Assembly: GCA_021604005.1 (NCBI GenBank)
Contig: BQIV01000001.1
Coordinates: 124,001-188,000, forward strand
Length of the DNA stretch: 64,000 bases
Direction: 5' to 3'
Origin: Nitrospirales bacterium
Lineage (GTDB): Bacteria; Nitrospirota; Nitrospiria; Nitrospirales; UBA8639
The translations under genes and the position numbers were made by a program. Shown here one piece after another: positions 35,064 through 42,434 of the stretch (position 1 is the first letter of the stretch; each line of letters begins with the position of its first letter). The notes under the pieces were generated by a model. The model searched no databases and was not told the origin of the DNA. It was given only the letters and a program-made list of their open reading frames with translations.

Positions 35064-35363
35064 ATGAATGCAGGAAAACCGCCAGCCTCAGAGCCAACGA
35101 CTGTCACCAAGAGTTCACGCGGATTGGTCATTACAGGAATTGTTGGCGCCGGGATCGCCGCGCTGTGTTGTTTTACTCCGATTTTAGTTGGACTATTGGC
35201 TGTCTTGGGGTTGGGGGCACTGACGGGCTATTTGGATTACGTTCTTCTCCCCGCCTTGGTCTTTTTTCTCTGTCTCCTTGCCTATGGTCTTGTGAAGCAA
35301 CAATCAGGTGAAACACCTTGTTGCACGGAGTCTTCATTGAACAAAGAGGGAAAGGATGGCTAA
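35064..35363 (+). CDS. merF: MerF mercury transporter
   Basis: 99 residues, two membrane helices. The first Cys pair is in A-A-L-C-C-F-T-P-I-L-V, followed by the family sequence G-A-L-T-G-Y-L-D-Y-V-L-L-P-A-L. A second pair, P-C-C-T, is in the cytoplasmic tail. MerF imports Hg(II) like MerT but with two helices. ATG 35064 follows ggaaggag by nine bases; the in-frame GTG 35055 is less likely. It lies 55 bases after merA and is intact although merA is not. Confidence 0.92.
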   Translation: MNAGKPPASEPTTVTKSSRGLVITGIVGAGIAALCCFTPILVGLLAVLGLGALTGYLDYVLLPALVFFLCLLAYGLVKQQSGETPCCTESSLNKEGKDG

Positions 35364-35460
35364 AAATGCCATCATTCTTTTATTGGCGAGTCCCAAGGCT
35401 ATCTTTTCCAAGTGGGATAGACGAAGGGCAATACACGAACCCGGACATTAGGAGAGACTC

Positions 35461-35934
35461 ATGTCACAATGTTGAGTTACTTCCCACACGGGTGCCTCAC
35501 CCGCCTGCCCAATGAATGGGAAGCCTACGAAACCTGTGGGGCGGGATACGGTTGAGAGTCTGATCAAGTCAGAAATCAAACCGGAGTTATTACCTCAGCC
35601 CTATTTTTTTTGTAACGCCCCGGACTGCGATACTGTCTATGTCTCAGAAGGTGGAGATCATCTGATCACCAAAGATATGCTCACCGTGCGTGTCGGAATT
35701 AAAGAAGCTGAAGATCCCATTCCACTTTGCTATTGCTTTGGGTATACGCGTGCAGATATCCGTAAAGATATCCATATGAAAAACAATACGGATATTGAAG
35801 CAATTATTAGGCAACGTGTGAAGGCCAAAGAATGTTGGTGTGAGAAAGCGAATCCAAGCGGGGCTTGCTGCTTGGGAGAGGTCGCAAAAGCCATTAACCA
35901 TGCCAAAACGTTAAGGGATCAAGGCCTTCTCTAG
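35461..35934 (+). CDS. CopZ-like Fe-S metallochaperone with in-frame UGA at codon 5
   Basis: Residues from ATG 35512 onward match the Cys-rich domain of Archaeoglobus-type CopZ: F-F-C-N-A-P-D-C-D, C-Y-C-F-G-Y-T, E-C-W-C-E and G-A-C-C-L-G-E. That domain holds zinc and a 2Fe-2S cluster. The ribosome site aggag is not before 35512 but six bases before ATG 35461, which reads M-S-Q-C-(UGA)-V-T-S-H-T and runs in frame into the body. Relatives commonly start with M-S-x-C-C, so UGA stands where Cys is expected. Either a nonsense mutation forces a start at 35512, or UGA is read through. The mer context suggests metal delivery. Confidence 0.7.
35489..35503 (+). other. Small hairpin downstream of the in-frame UGA
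   Basis: CGGGTG-cct-CACCCG forms a perfect six-base stem with a three-base loop, starting 13 bases after the UGA at 35473-35475. Its position is about where a bacterial SECIS element would be, but the loop lacks the usual G, so it may be chance or a translation-pausing structure. Confidence 0.35.
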
Positions 35935-35970
35935 AATGATACGGGGCATGTTTTCGTGGGGAATCGGGCT

Positions 35971-36357
35971 ATGAGCATGGGCGTAGCCATTACTATCTTT
36001 CTTGGATTAGTTCTCGTCCGCATGCCTGTAGCAGCTTTCAATACGTCTGAGTATCACATTGCCATGGAAGGTTTTGCTCCTTACTATACTCCAAACGTGG
36101 CTACCGTCTTGGCTGGATATCCAATTAAATGGAATAACCGAACGGCCACGGCCCACACGGTCACGCACGATGGGTGTAGGAGGGGAGAATTCTGTGTCTT
36201 TGATTCAGGGGCCGTCTCTCCGGAAAATAGTTTTATCCTGTCGTCCCTTCAGCCAGGCACCTATGCCTATTATTGTCGTTTGCACCCCATCATGCGCGGA
36301 GTGATTACCGTCACGGAGCCCATGGCCAATCGAGAAGAACCCCAAATTCCAAGGTAG
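35971..36357 (+). CDS. Cupredoxin (plastocyanin/amicyanin-like)
   Basis: 128 residues with a signal peptide ending near V-A-A-F. It is a blue-copper fold: the first ligand is His in T-A-T-A-H-T-V-T-H, and the C-terminal ligand loop is Y-Y-C-R-L-H-P-I-M (Cys, His and Met). It would carry electrons or bind copper in the periplasm. A second Cys pair (D-G-C...F-C-V) may form a disulfide. ATG 35971 was preferred over GTG 35956. It lies between the metallochaperone and a TPR protein. Confidence 0.85.
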   Translation: MSMGVAITIFLGLVLVRMPVAAFNTSEYHIAMEGFAPYYTPNVATVLAGYPIKWNNRTATAHTVTHDGCRRGEFCVFDSGAVSPENSFILSSLQPGTYAYYCRLHPIMRGVITVTEPMANREEPQIPR

Positions 36358-36373
36358 GTCGTCTGTAAGACAG

Positions 36374-38107
36374 ATGCGTAGACTACAAGCATATTTTATT
36401 GGTCTTGCCATTATCGGGGTTTCTACATTTTTTACCTCTGAAGACTCTGCAGCACTTGGAAACCACGACCCAGAAATAGTGACCCAGTTACTGCTTGATG
36501 CAGACGAGCTGCTGGAACAATATCAATTTCAGGCCGGCCTTAATCAGCTTGAAGAAGCTCTGCGGAGTTTTCCCACCTCTCCTCGTCTCCACAAGAAACG
36601 AGGTGACGTGTTGATGATTCTTCATCGGAATCAAGATGCCATGGCATCGTATCGCAAAGCCCTCACGCTCGATCCTGATTGGGTGGAAGGTCATTGGGCA
36701 TTGTGGGCGCTCTTAAATCGCCTCAGCATCGACCCAGACCTGGAACTTGAGTCTCTCTTCCACATTGCTGGCCTAGATTCCCACAATGCTTTGGCTCAAA
36801 TCCGTACAGCCAGGAAGCTCCGGGAACAGGGACGTTTTGAAGAATCCGTCACGTATTTTCAGCGTGCCGTAGACATAGATCCCACCCACCTAGCCTACCG
36901 ACTGTTTTTGGCCAGAGCGTTGTTCGATATCCGTGATACAGATGCTTCACAGGCAGAAGTCCAATGGGTGTTATCTCACAGTTCGGCAGATTCGCCTGTC
37001 CACATTGCCGCACAAAATCTCTTACAAACCGTCCAGGGGGGAACCGTCGATATAGGGAGCCGGTCAAAATTTTTTGAAAATACTCAAAAACCGTATGGAA
37101 AAGAAGGCAAAGATTATAAACGTTGGGCCTTAACCCGAGAGAAGGCCTGGCAATTCATGAAGACGAGAAACTTTGCCGAAGCCGAAGTCACTTGGCGAAA
37201 TGTTCTTATTCTGGACCCTCATGATGATCTCGCTCGCTATAACCTCGGTTTGACACTGCTGAAACTCGAAAAGTATGAAGACGCGATTTCCTCGTTGCGG
37301 GCCAGCTTTCAACAGTCAAAACAGCCAACTTTTTACCCTGATGCCATCTTTCACATTGGCCATGCCTTCGCGAAATTGGAAAAATGGGAGCAGGCCGTTG
37401 TCTATTATCAGCAAGTGTTAGATATTCAGGATTTGAAAGAACAGGATTTTTATGCGCTGAATTTTCCTGATCTTCCTAAAGTAGAAGCCGCACTCAAGGA
37501 AGCCATCACCCATGTCACGAATATCCCGGAATCTCAGATTATTGGTGAGACAGCACCAACTCCTCATCACTCAAGGCTATCAAGCATAGAGGAGGGACCC
37601 CTTACGATATCCTCTCCTGATTCATTGGGGAGCGTTCACCAAGAAAGTCAGATTCCTCTCCAAGTTTTACCACTCAGTGTGGATGTTGTCAGGGGATGGT
37701 TTCGGCAGCTCGTTACGGCACAGTCAGTCATTCAGGATGAAATGCAAGCAGGATTCCATGATTATATTCCTCTCGATCCTGGAGATACGTTTCCCTCCAA
37801 GCAACCCCGTATCTATCTCGTGTTTGCCCTCACAACCCCGCCTGCCGACGCCAAGAAAATCACTACGCAATGGGTTGGTGAAAAGGTGGAAGGATTATCC
37901 CCAGACACCGTGGTGGGAACCGATACCGTTTTGGTGGAGCTAAACGACAATAGCGGCTACTTTTTTTTAGCCCAGCCTGAAGGGGGCTGGCCAGTGGGAA
38001 CCTATCGCATTGATTTATTTGTGGGAGAAGAAGTCTCACCCTATACCTATGTCGCGGATGTTCGATTTCGCATTCGGTCCGATAACACTCAAAAAAAGAG
38101 ACCATGA
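36374..38107 (+). CDS. Exported TPR-repeat protein
   Basis: 577 residues with a signal peptide or anchor (about 8-25) and tetratricopeptide repeats at roughly 35-115, 135-200 and 250-370 (A-M-A-S-Y-R-K-A-L-T-L-D-P, S-V-T-Y-F-Q-R-A-V-D-I-D-P). A linker of about 50 residues follows. The C-terminal domain (about 435-570) is strand-rich, with G-T-Y-R-I-D-L-F-V-G. It probably scaffolds protein contacts in the periplasm. No catalytic motif is visible, and the link to mercury or copper is only by position. Confidence 0.82.
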   Translation: MRRLQAYFIGLAIIGVSTFFTSEDSAALGNHDPEIVTQLLLDADELLEQYQFQAGLNQLEEALRSFPTSPRLHKKRGDVLMILHRNQDAMASYRKALTLDPDWVEGHWALWALLNRLSIDPDLELESLFHIAGLDSHNALAQIRTARKLREQGRFEESVTYFQRAVDIDPTHLAYRLFLARALFDIRDTDASQAEVQWVLSHSSADSPVHIAAQNLLQTVQGGTVDIGSRSKFFENTQKPYGKEGKDYKRWALTREKAWQFMKTRNFAEAEVTWRNVLILDPHDDLARYNLGLTLLKLEKYEDAISSLRASFQQSKQPTFYPDAIFHIGHAFAKLEKWEQAVVYYQQVLDIQDLKEQDFYALNFPDLPKVEAALKEAITHVTNIPESQIIGETAPTPHHSRLSSIEEGPLTISSPDSLGSVHQESQIPLQVLPLSVDVVRGWFRQLVTAQSVIQDEMQAGFHDYIPLDPGDTFPSKQPRIYLVFALTTPPADAKKITTQWVGEKVEGLSPDTVVGTDTVLVELNDNSGYFFLAQPEGGWPVGTYRIDLFVGEEVSPYTYVADVRFRIRSDNTQKKRP

Positions 38108-38198
38108 AAGTTTCTTATAGCAAGTTCCCACTTTCGGTTTTCGCATAGACCCGGCATCAGAATCATTCACTCTTTTCCTCTTGAGATAACCTTCTTTC

Positions 38199-38230
38199 TT
38201 GACTCCGTACCATAGTATGGGGTGTATCCT
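38199..38230 (+). promoter_or_regulatory. MerR-type promoter directing merR
   Basis: TTGACT (38199-38204) and TATCCT (38225-38230) are separated by 20 bases that contain the palindrome CCATAGTATGG (38210-38220). TTGACTCCGTAC also matches the classical mer operator start. The predicted transcription start, about seven bases after the -10 box, falls at the merR ATG (38237), so the mRNA may be leaderless. Confidence 0.7.
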
Positions 38231-38236
38231 TTCTAT

Positions 38237-38650
38237 ATGAGGATCGGTCAAGTCGCCAAAAGCGCCGGGGTTCATATCGAAACCATTCGCTTTTATGAGC
38301 GAAAGGGATTAATCGCACAGCCTCCACGAAACAATGGAGGATACCGGCAATATCCCCAAGAAGCTGTAGCAAGAATTCGATTTATAAAGCGCGCCAAGGA
38401 CCTAGGGTTCTCCTTAACGGAAATTGCAGAACTGCTCTCTTTTCAAGCCAACCCCATGGCTACCTGTGCAGATGTCAAACAACGTGCAGAAGCAAAAATC
38501 CTTGCCATTCAGGAGCGAGTCAAAGATCTCCAGACGATGAAACACGCTCTTGGAAAATTGGTTGAATCCTGTAGCGGGAGCGGGTCTCTTGATCACTGTC
38601 CGATCATTGATTGCTTTGAAATCCATAAAGAGAAGGAGGAATCCCCATGA
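38237..38650 (+). CDS. merR: MerR, Hg(II)-responsive regulator, second copy
   Basis: 137 residues. The winged helix starts I-G-Q-V-A-K-S-A-G-V-H-I-E-T-I-R-F-Y-E-R-K-G and is followed by the dimer helix. The Hg(II) cysteines are in A-T-C-A-D-V, V-E-S-C-S-G and D-H-C-P-I-I-D-C-F; the last carries one Cys more than usual. It is transcribed in the same direction as its targets, autoregulated from the promoter overlapping its start. ATG 38237 was chosen; a GTG at 38222 lies within the promoter. The stop overlaps the next gene. Confidence 0.9.
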   Translation: MRIGQVAKSAGVHIETIRFYERKGLIAQPPRNNGGYRQYPQEAVARIRFIKRAKDLGFSLTEIAELLSFQANPMATCADVKQRAEAKILAIQERVKDLQTMKHALGKLVESCSGSGSLDHCPIIDCFEIHKEKEESP

Positions 38651-38916
38651 GCAACACACGTCATATCGAGATTCTCAGTGCCGGGTGTCAGGTCTGTGAA
38701 GACCTGATCGCGCTTGTCAAACAAATGGCATGCTCGTCATGCGAGGTCACAGTCCTGAACATGAAAGATCAGGCTGTAGCCAGCCGGGCTATCCAGCTTG
38801 GCATTCGGACGATTCCTGCTGTGGTGGTGGATGGTCACCTAGCCGAGTGCTGTTCAGGCAGTGGGCCCCGTGAGAGTGTTTTAAGAGCCGCCGGCATTGG
38901 CACACCCTTACCATAG
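38647..38916 (+). CDS. Thioredoxin/glutaredoxin-like mer-operon protein
   Basis: 89 residues, start overlapping the merR stop (ATGA). It has a thioredoxin-like fold: I-E-I-L-S-A-G-C-Q-V-C-E-D-L with the CxxC motif, a second pair C-S-S-C, a cis-Pro in I-R-T-I-P-A-V-V-V-D-G and a late pair C-C-S-G-S-G. The high Cys content and position after merR suggest transfer of Hg(II) or other soft metals between thiols. The family is often labelled thioredoxin or glutaredoxin; no enzyme activity is established. Confidence 0.8.
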   Translation: MSNTRHIEILSAGCQVCEDLIALVKQMACSSCEVTVLNMKDQAVASRAIQLGIRTIPAVVVDGHLAECCSGSGPRESVLRAAGIGTPLP

Positions 38917-38928
38917 AGGGAAAACTTC

Positions 38929-39111
38929 ATGGAGGAGGGGAACTCCTCAAAAGGGAAGTCAGTGAATCGATGGATCACAACGGGAGTTATAGGAATAATT
39001 TCTTCTTCTCTTTGTTGTATCTCGCCTCTAGCTGTCATTCTTCTTGGTGTGGCTGGATTAGGGGCGTGGACAGGCTTCATTGACTATGTGGTTCTTCCAT
39101 GCGAAGCTTGA
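38929..39111 (+). CDS. merF: MerF-like protein, C-terminally truncated
   Basis: 60 residues. The first helix has the transport pair S-L-C-C-I-S-P-L-A-V, and the sequence G-A-W-T-G-F-I-D-Y-V-V-L-P matches MerF at 35064 (G-A-L-T-G-Y-L-D-Y-V-L-L-P). Instead of continuing with A-L-V-F-F and the second helix, it ends C-E-A-stop. Half of the protein is missing, so it is probably non-functional. It follows the thioredoxin-like gene by 12 bases. Confidence 0.75.
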   Translation: MEEGNSSKGKSVNRWITTGVIGIISSSLCCISPLAVILLGVAGLGAWTGFIDYVVLPCEA

Positions 39112-39118
39112 GAAAGAG

Positions 39119-39409
39119 ATGGGAAAAAACACAAAGCTGAATTCGACCATATGCTGCCCAGAGTGTGAGTTTTAAAAAACCGAAATGATGCCTGTTGATG
39201 CGTGTCAGGTTTGGTACAAGTGTCAGCGGTGCAAAGTAATCCTTCGACCTAGAACCGGCGATTGTTGTGTGTTCTGTTCCTACGGAACTACACAGTGTCC
39301 TCCTATGTCAGCAGGCGCGTCAAAAAGGGTTAAGCGCCAACGGTACCAGATTAACAGAAGCTGGTCGCCAGCTCCCTTTAACCTTGAAGCCGGGAAAAAT
39401 TTCAACTAA
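39119..39409 (+). pseudogene. GDCCVxC-type metal-binding protein with in-frame stop
   Basis: From ATG 39119 the frame reads K-L-N-S-T-I-C-C-P-E-C-E-F, meets TAA at 39173-39175, then continues K-T-E-M-M-P-V-D-A-C-Q-V-W-Y-K-C and L-R-P-R-T-G-D-C-C-V-F-C-S-Y-G-T. Both halves match small mer-operon proteins with a G-D-C-C-V-x-C signature, in which the first C-x-x-C and the central motif lie about 30 residues apart. The TAA is therefore a nonsense mutation. A restart at ATG 39185 would lack the first Cys pair. The last 25 residues extend past the usual end. Confidence 0.75.
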
Positions 39410-39519
39410 CCTGGAATAGGATGTGCCGTTTTTAGCTTAGTAACCGCTCAGTTCTTAACAGTGAGGGGCTAATTATTCCTGACATTGATGATTCTGAGCA
39501 AAAAAACATTGAAGGATCA

Positions 39520-40260
39520 ATGGGGCTCAGGTTGGCATTCGCTTCACTCATTGATCTGAAAGATTCCTACACAGAGGGACATTCCAGGCATGTAAGGGAC
39601 TTAACAAGGCAATTCTTGGAATATTTGAAGGTGTCTTCAAGAGAAATTGAAGAAATCACCAGTGCTGCTGAACTGCATGATATCGGAAAAATTGGCATCC
39701 CCGATTCTATCTTAAAAAAACCAGGGAAATTAACCGAAAAGGAATTTCTTGAGATAAAAAAGCATCCGATACGTGGCGCTGACGCCCTCAAATCCCTACA
39801 AGGGTTTGATGGTGTATCCAAAATCATCCGCCATCATCATGAACGGTATGACGGAACCGGGTATCCTGATGGTCTCGTTGCGGACAAAATTCCTTTCGGA
39901 TCTAGAGTGTTGAGCATAATAGATGCGCATGATGCAATGATTTACAGTCGTCCCTATCGGAAGGCTATGAAAGAAAAAGACGCTTTAAAGATTATGGAAG
40001 AAGAGGCCGGAAAACAATTTGACCCTCTTCTTGTTTTGAAATTTGTTAAGTTCCTACAACAAAAGGATATATATTCTCAATACGATCCAGTTTGTGGAAT
40101 GGCTGTCAATTCCCAACAATCTTTATTTAACGTAATCTATAAAAGGGAAACATATATATTTTGTTCTCAGGTTTGCTTGACTGAATTTAACAATTTTCCC
40201 GAGAAATATATCGCGGCATCTCAGGAGAAAAATAATCCCGAAGATAAGCCTTATGGATAA
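39520..40260 (+). CDS. HD-GYP domain fused to a YHS metal-binding domain
   Basis: 246 residues. The HD-GYP domain (1-180), a cyclic-di-GMP phosphodiesterase fold, has E-G-H-S-R-H-V, E-L-H-D-I-G-K-I-G-I-P, H-P-I-R-G, R-H-H-H-E-R-Y-D-G-T-G-Y-P and D-A-H-D-A-M. A YHS domain follows (about 192-235): Y-D-P-V-C-G-M-A-V, F-C-S-Q-V-C and F-P-E-K-Y. YHS domains bind soft metals and occur in copper ATPases and mer proteins. The upstream sequence in frame also looks coding (L-I-I-P-D-I-D-D-S), but has no start codon before a TAG, so an N-terminal receiver or PAS part may have been lost. It could link metal to c-di-GMP. Confidence 0.82.
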   Translation: MGLRLAFASLIDLKDSYTEGHSRHVRDLTRQFLEYLKVSSREIEEITSAAELHDIGKIGIPDSILKKPGKLTEKEFLEIKKHPIRGADALKSLQGFDGVSKIIRHHHERYDGTGYPDGLVADKIPFGSRVLSIIDAHDAMIYSRPYRKAMKEKDALKIMEEEAGKQFDPLLVLKFVKFLQQKDIYSQYDPVCGMAVNSQQSLFNVIYKRETYIFCSQVCLTEFNNFPEKYIAASQEKNNPEDKPYG

Positions 40261-40687
40261 AAATTATAGACCTCTCTAAAGAATAAATTTCTGGTTAATT
40301 GGAGGACCGAATATATCATTGCCGAGAGAATCTATTCATGTTAATGCCGTTTTCAACTCATTATTATGGGCACTTTCACCACTTTGAGAAAAATGGATTG
40401 GCTTAGGAGGAAATGTTACGTGATAAGTACAAGCGAACGACCTTTGTTGCGGATATTAAAAGGAACGAGGTTTAATCAAAGGGGAAAATTGCCCCTATGT
40501 CTAATTAATGTTAAGGGGTATATTGCGACATATTGGCTTATTTAAGCCTAAGTATTAGAAGGGTCGGTGTGGAACTTTGAAGTATTTCAGCCTCTGAGGA
40601 ATGGCATTAAGTTTGCTTTACTTTTGCCGAAAGAAGGAGTAGGCTTATTTACAACGTAGGTAGGGAGTTAAAATTCCAATTCTTCAA
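40261..40687. other. AT-rich non-coding stretch before the cus operon
   Basis: No gene was found in these 427 bases. The region should contain the promoter of the leader gene and cusCBA, but I could not recognise a dyad or conserved box there. Confidence 0.4.
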
Positions 40688-41059
40688 ATGACTCAAAAAT
40701 TTCACATAACACTAAGAAATTTCGTTCCTATTCTGCTTTTTGCCTTCGTGATATGTGGGGTGGGGGGCATGTATTGTCCAATGCCGGCCTCCGCAACCGA
40801 TGCATCTCACTCTCAACCAACTGCTCACCATTCCTCCTCTTCTTCCCAAACCACCGGAGAGTGCCCAGACTTACTGACCACTTCTGCGGAATCTTTTGAA
40901 AAGGATGATATCTTTGTTGGCGTTCTTTCCGCTGCGACTATTACCTGGTTAGAAGATCTTCCTCACGCGAGTGTTTTACAGTTTCTCGGAAATGATAGGA
41001 CCCCCCAAGCCACCAACTACCCACTTCTTTTTCTTCTCTTCTCTGTTTTTCTGAATTGA
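40688..41059 (+). CDS. Small His/Cys membrane protein, copy 2, leader of cusCBA
   Basis: 123 residues with an N-terminal hydrophobic helix ending C-G-V-G-G-M-Y-C-P-M-P-A-S-A-T-D. The segment S-H-S-Q-P-T-A-H-H-S-S-S-S-S then leads to E-C-P-D, and the C-terminus is Y-P-L-L-F-L-L-F-S-V-F-L-N. It aligns with the products at 5631, 60640 and 62134. The end is identical to that of copy 1. The His cluster and the C-P-M near the membrane could bind Cu(I/II) in the periplasm (inference). It is the first gene before cusC, 94 bases upstream. Confidence 0.8.
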   Translation: MTQKFHITLRNFVPILLFAFVICGVGGMYCPMPASATDASHSQPTAHHSSSSSQTTGECPDLLTTSAESFEKDDIFVGVLSAATITWLEDLPHASVLQFLGNDRTPQATNYPLLFLLFSVFLN

Positions 41060-41153
41060 GTTTCCCTAAAAGTTGAATTGCCAAAGAGTCCGGAAACCAA
41101 CCGTGTTTTCGAGCTCATGTTGACTATTTCCGTCCTTACGTTAGGGGGGCATC

Positions 41154-42428
41154 ATGAAATTCTTTCCGCTCCATCGTTCAAAGCTCAAGATCTTTGCTAT
41201 AGGGCTGTTGCTGTCTTTAGTCCCAGGTCTACAGGTTCTGGGTGCCGAGCCTCCCTTGAAGCTGCAAACTCTTATCGAAGACGCCTATCAGCGTAACCCG
41301 GAAATTCAGGCAACCAAGCAGAGGTGGGAAGCGGCCAAGGCAGTTCCCTCACAAGTCCAATCCTTGCCTGATCCCGTAGTCGGCTTCGGCTACCGCGGTC
41401 CTGACATCATGAGAGAAGGCCGCTTTCAGATCCAACAACAGTTTCCATTTCCAGGAAAACTTGGGCTTAAAGGGGAAGTGGCTTCAAAGGCCGCCGATCA
41501 AGTCAGTCAAGCGTATAAGGCGGTTCAACTTCGAGTCATCGCCCAATTGAAGGTCGCCTACTTCAATCTTCACTTTGTTCATGAATCGATCGAGATCGTG
41601 AATAAAAATCTCATGATCCTGAAAGAGTTGGAGAAAACTGCGGAAGCACGGTACAAAGTCGGAAAAGGAATTCAGCAAGATGTGTTTCGAGCACAGGTCG
41701 CGTTGTCACGCGAAATGGAACGATTGACCAGCTTGGAACAGGAACGACACAGTATTACTGCGGAGCTCAATCGAATCCTTAATCGACCACCGACAGCGCC
41801 TCTGGGAAAACCCGAGGAACCGGCTCTCACACCGTTACCCCATAGTCTTGAAGAGCTCACCAAGCTGGTGAAGCAGCAATCTCCGCTCCTCCAAGTTCAG
41901 GCGCATGGCATTGAAAAGAGTCAATCATCCCTGGCGTTAGCTCGACGAGAATATTATCCGGATTTTGTGGTCACGCTCGGGACCATGCAGTCATTCCGCT
42001 CTGATGAGCTGACCGATGCGTTTGGCATGTTCGGCATCAAGGTGCCGCTCTACTATTCAACCAAACAACGTTATGGAGAAAAAGAAGCCTTGGCCAGATT
42101 AGAAGGAGCGAGAAAAGACTATGACACAGTATGGCAAAGGGCATTGTTTCAAGTGAAAGACAATGTGGCCAGAGTCCAACGAGCTGCCCGCTTGGTGAAA
42201 CTGATTGGTGGAGCCATTATTCCTCAAGCGTCGTTAGCGCTTGAATCATCGATGGCCGGGTATGGGGTCGGGAAAGTGGACTTTCTGACCATGCTCGACA
42301 ATGTGCTCAAACTGCAGCAAGACGAGTTGGATCTGCATCGTCAAACCACCGATCACGAAATCGCGATTGCCAGGATTGAAGAAGTGATCGGACAACCCCT
42401 ACATAACGACGTTGCGTCAAAGGACTAA
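41154..42428 (+). CDS. cusC: CusC-like outer-membrane efflux channel
   Basis: 424 residues with a signal peptide (to about residue 26) and the two OMF repeats: L-I-E-D-A-Y-Q-R-N-P-E-I-Q and later L-V-K-Q-Q-S-P-L-L-Q-V-Q. The conserved Q-Q-F-P-F-P-G-K and V-P-L-Y-Y-S loops sit at the channel entrance. There is no lipobox Cys, so it is not a lipoprotein like E. coli CusC. It forms the outer-membrane part of the CusCBA tripartite copper/silver efflux system; cusB starts six bases after its stop. Confidence 0.92.
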   Translation: MKFFPLHRSKLKIFAIGLLLSLVPGLQVLGAEPPLKLQTLIEDAYQRNPEIQATKQRWEAAKAVPSQVQSLPDPVVGFGYRGPDIMREGRFQIQQQFPFPGKLGLKGEVASKAADQVSQAYKAVQLRVIAQLKVAYFNLHFVHESIEIVNKNLMILKELEKTAEARYKVGKGIQQDVFRAQVALSREMERLTSLEQERHSITAELNRILNRPPTAPLGKPEEPALTPLPHSLEELTKLVKQQSPLLQVQAHGIEKSQSSLALARREYYPDFVVTLGTMQSFRSDELTDAFGMFGIKVPLYYSTKQRYGEKEALARLEGARKDYDTVWQRALFQVKDNVARVQRAARLVKLIGGAIIPQASLALESSMAGYGVGKVDFLTMLDNVLKLQQDELDLHRQTTDHEIAIARIEEVIGQPLHNDVASKD

Positions 42429-42434
42429 CTTCTC

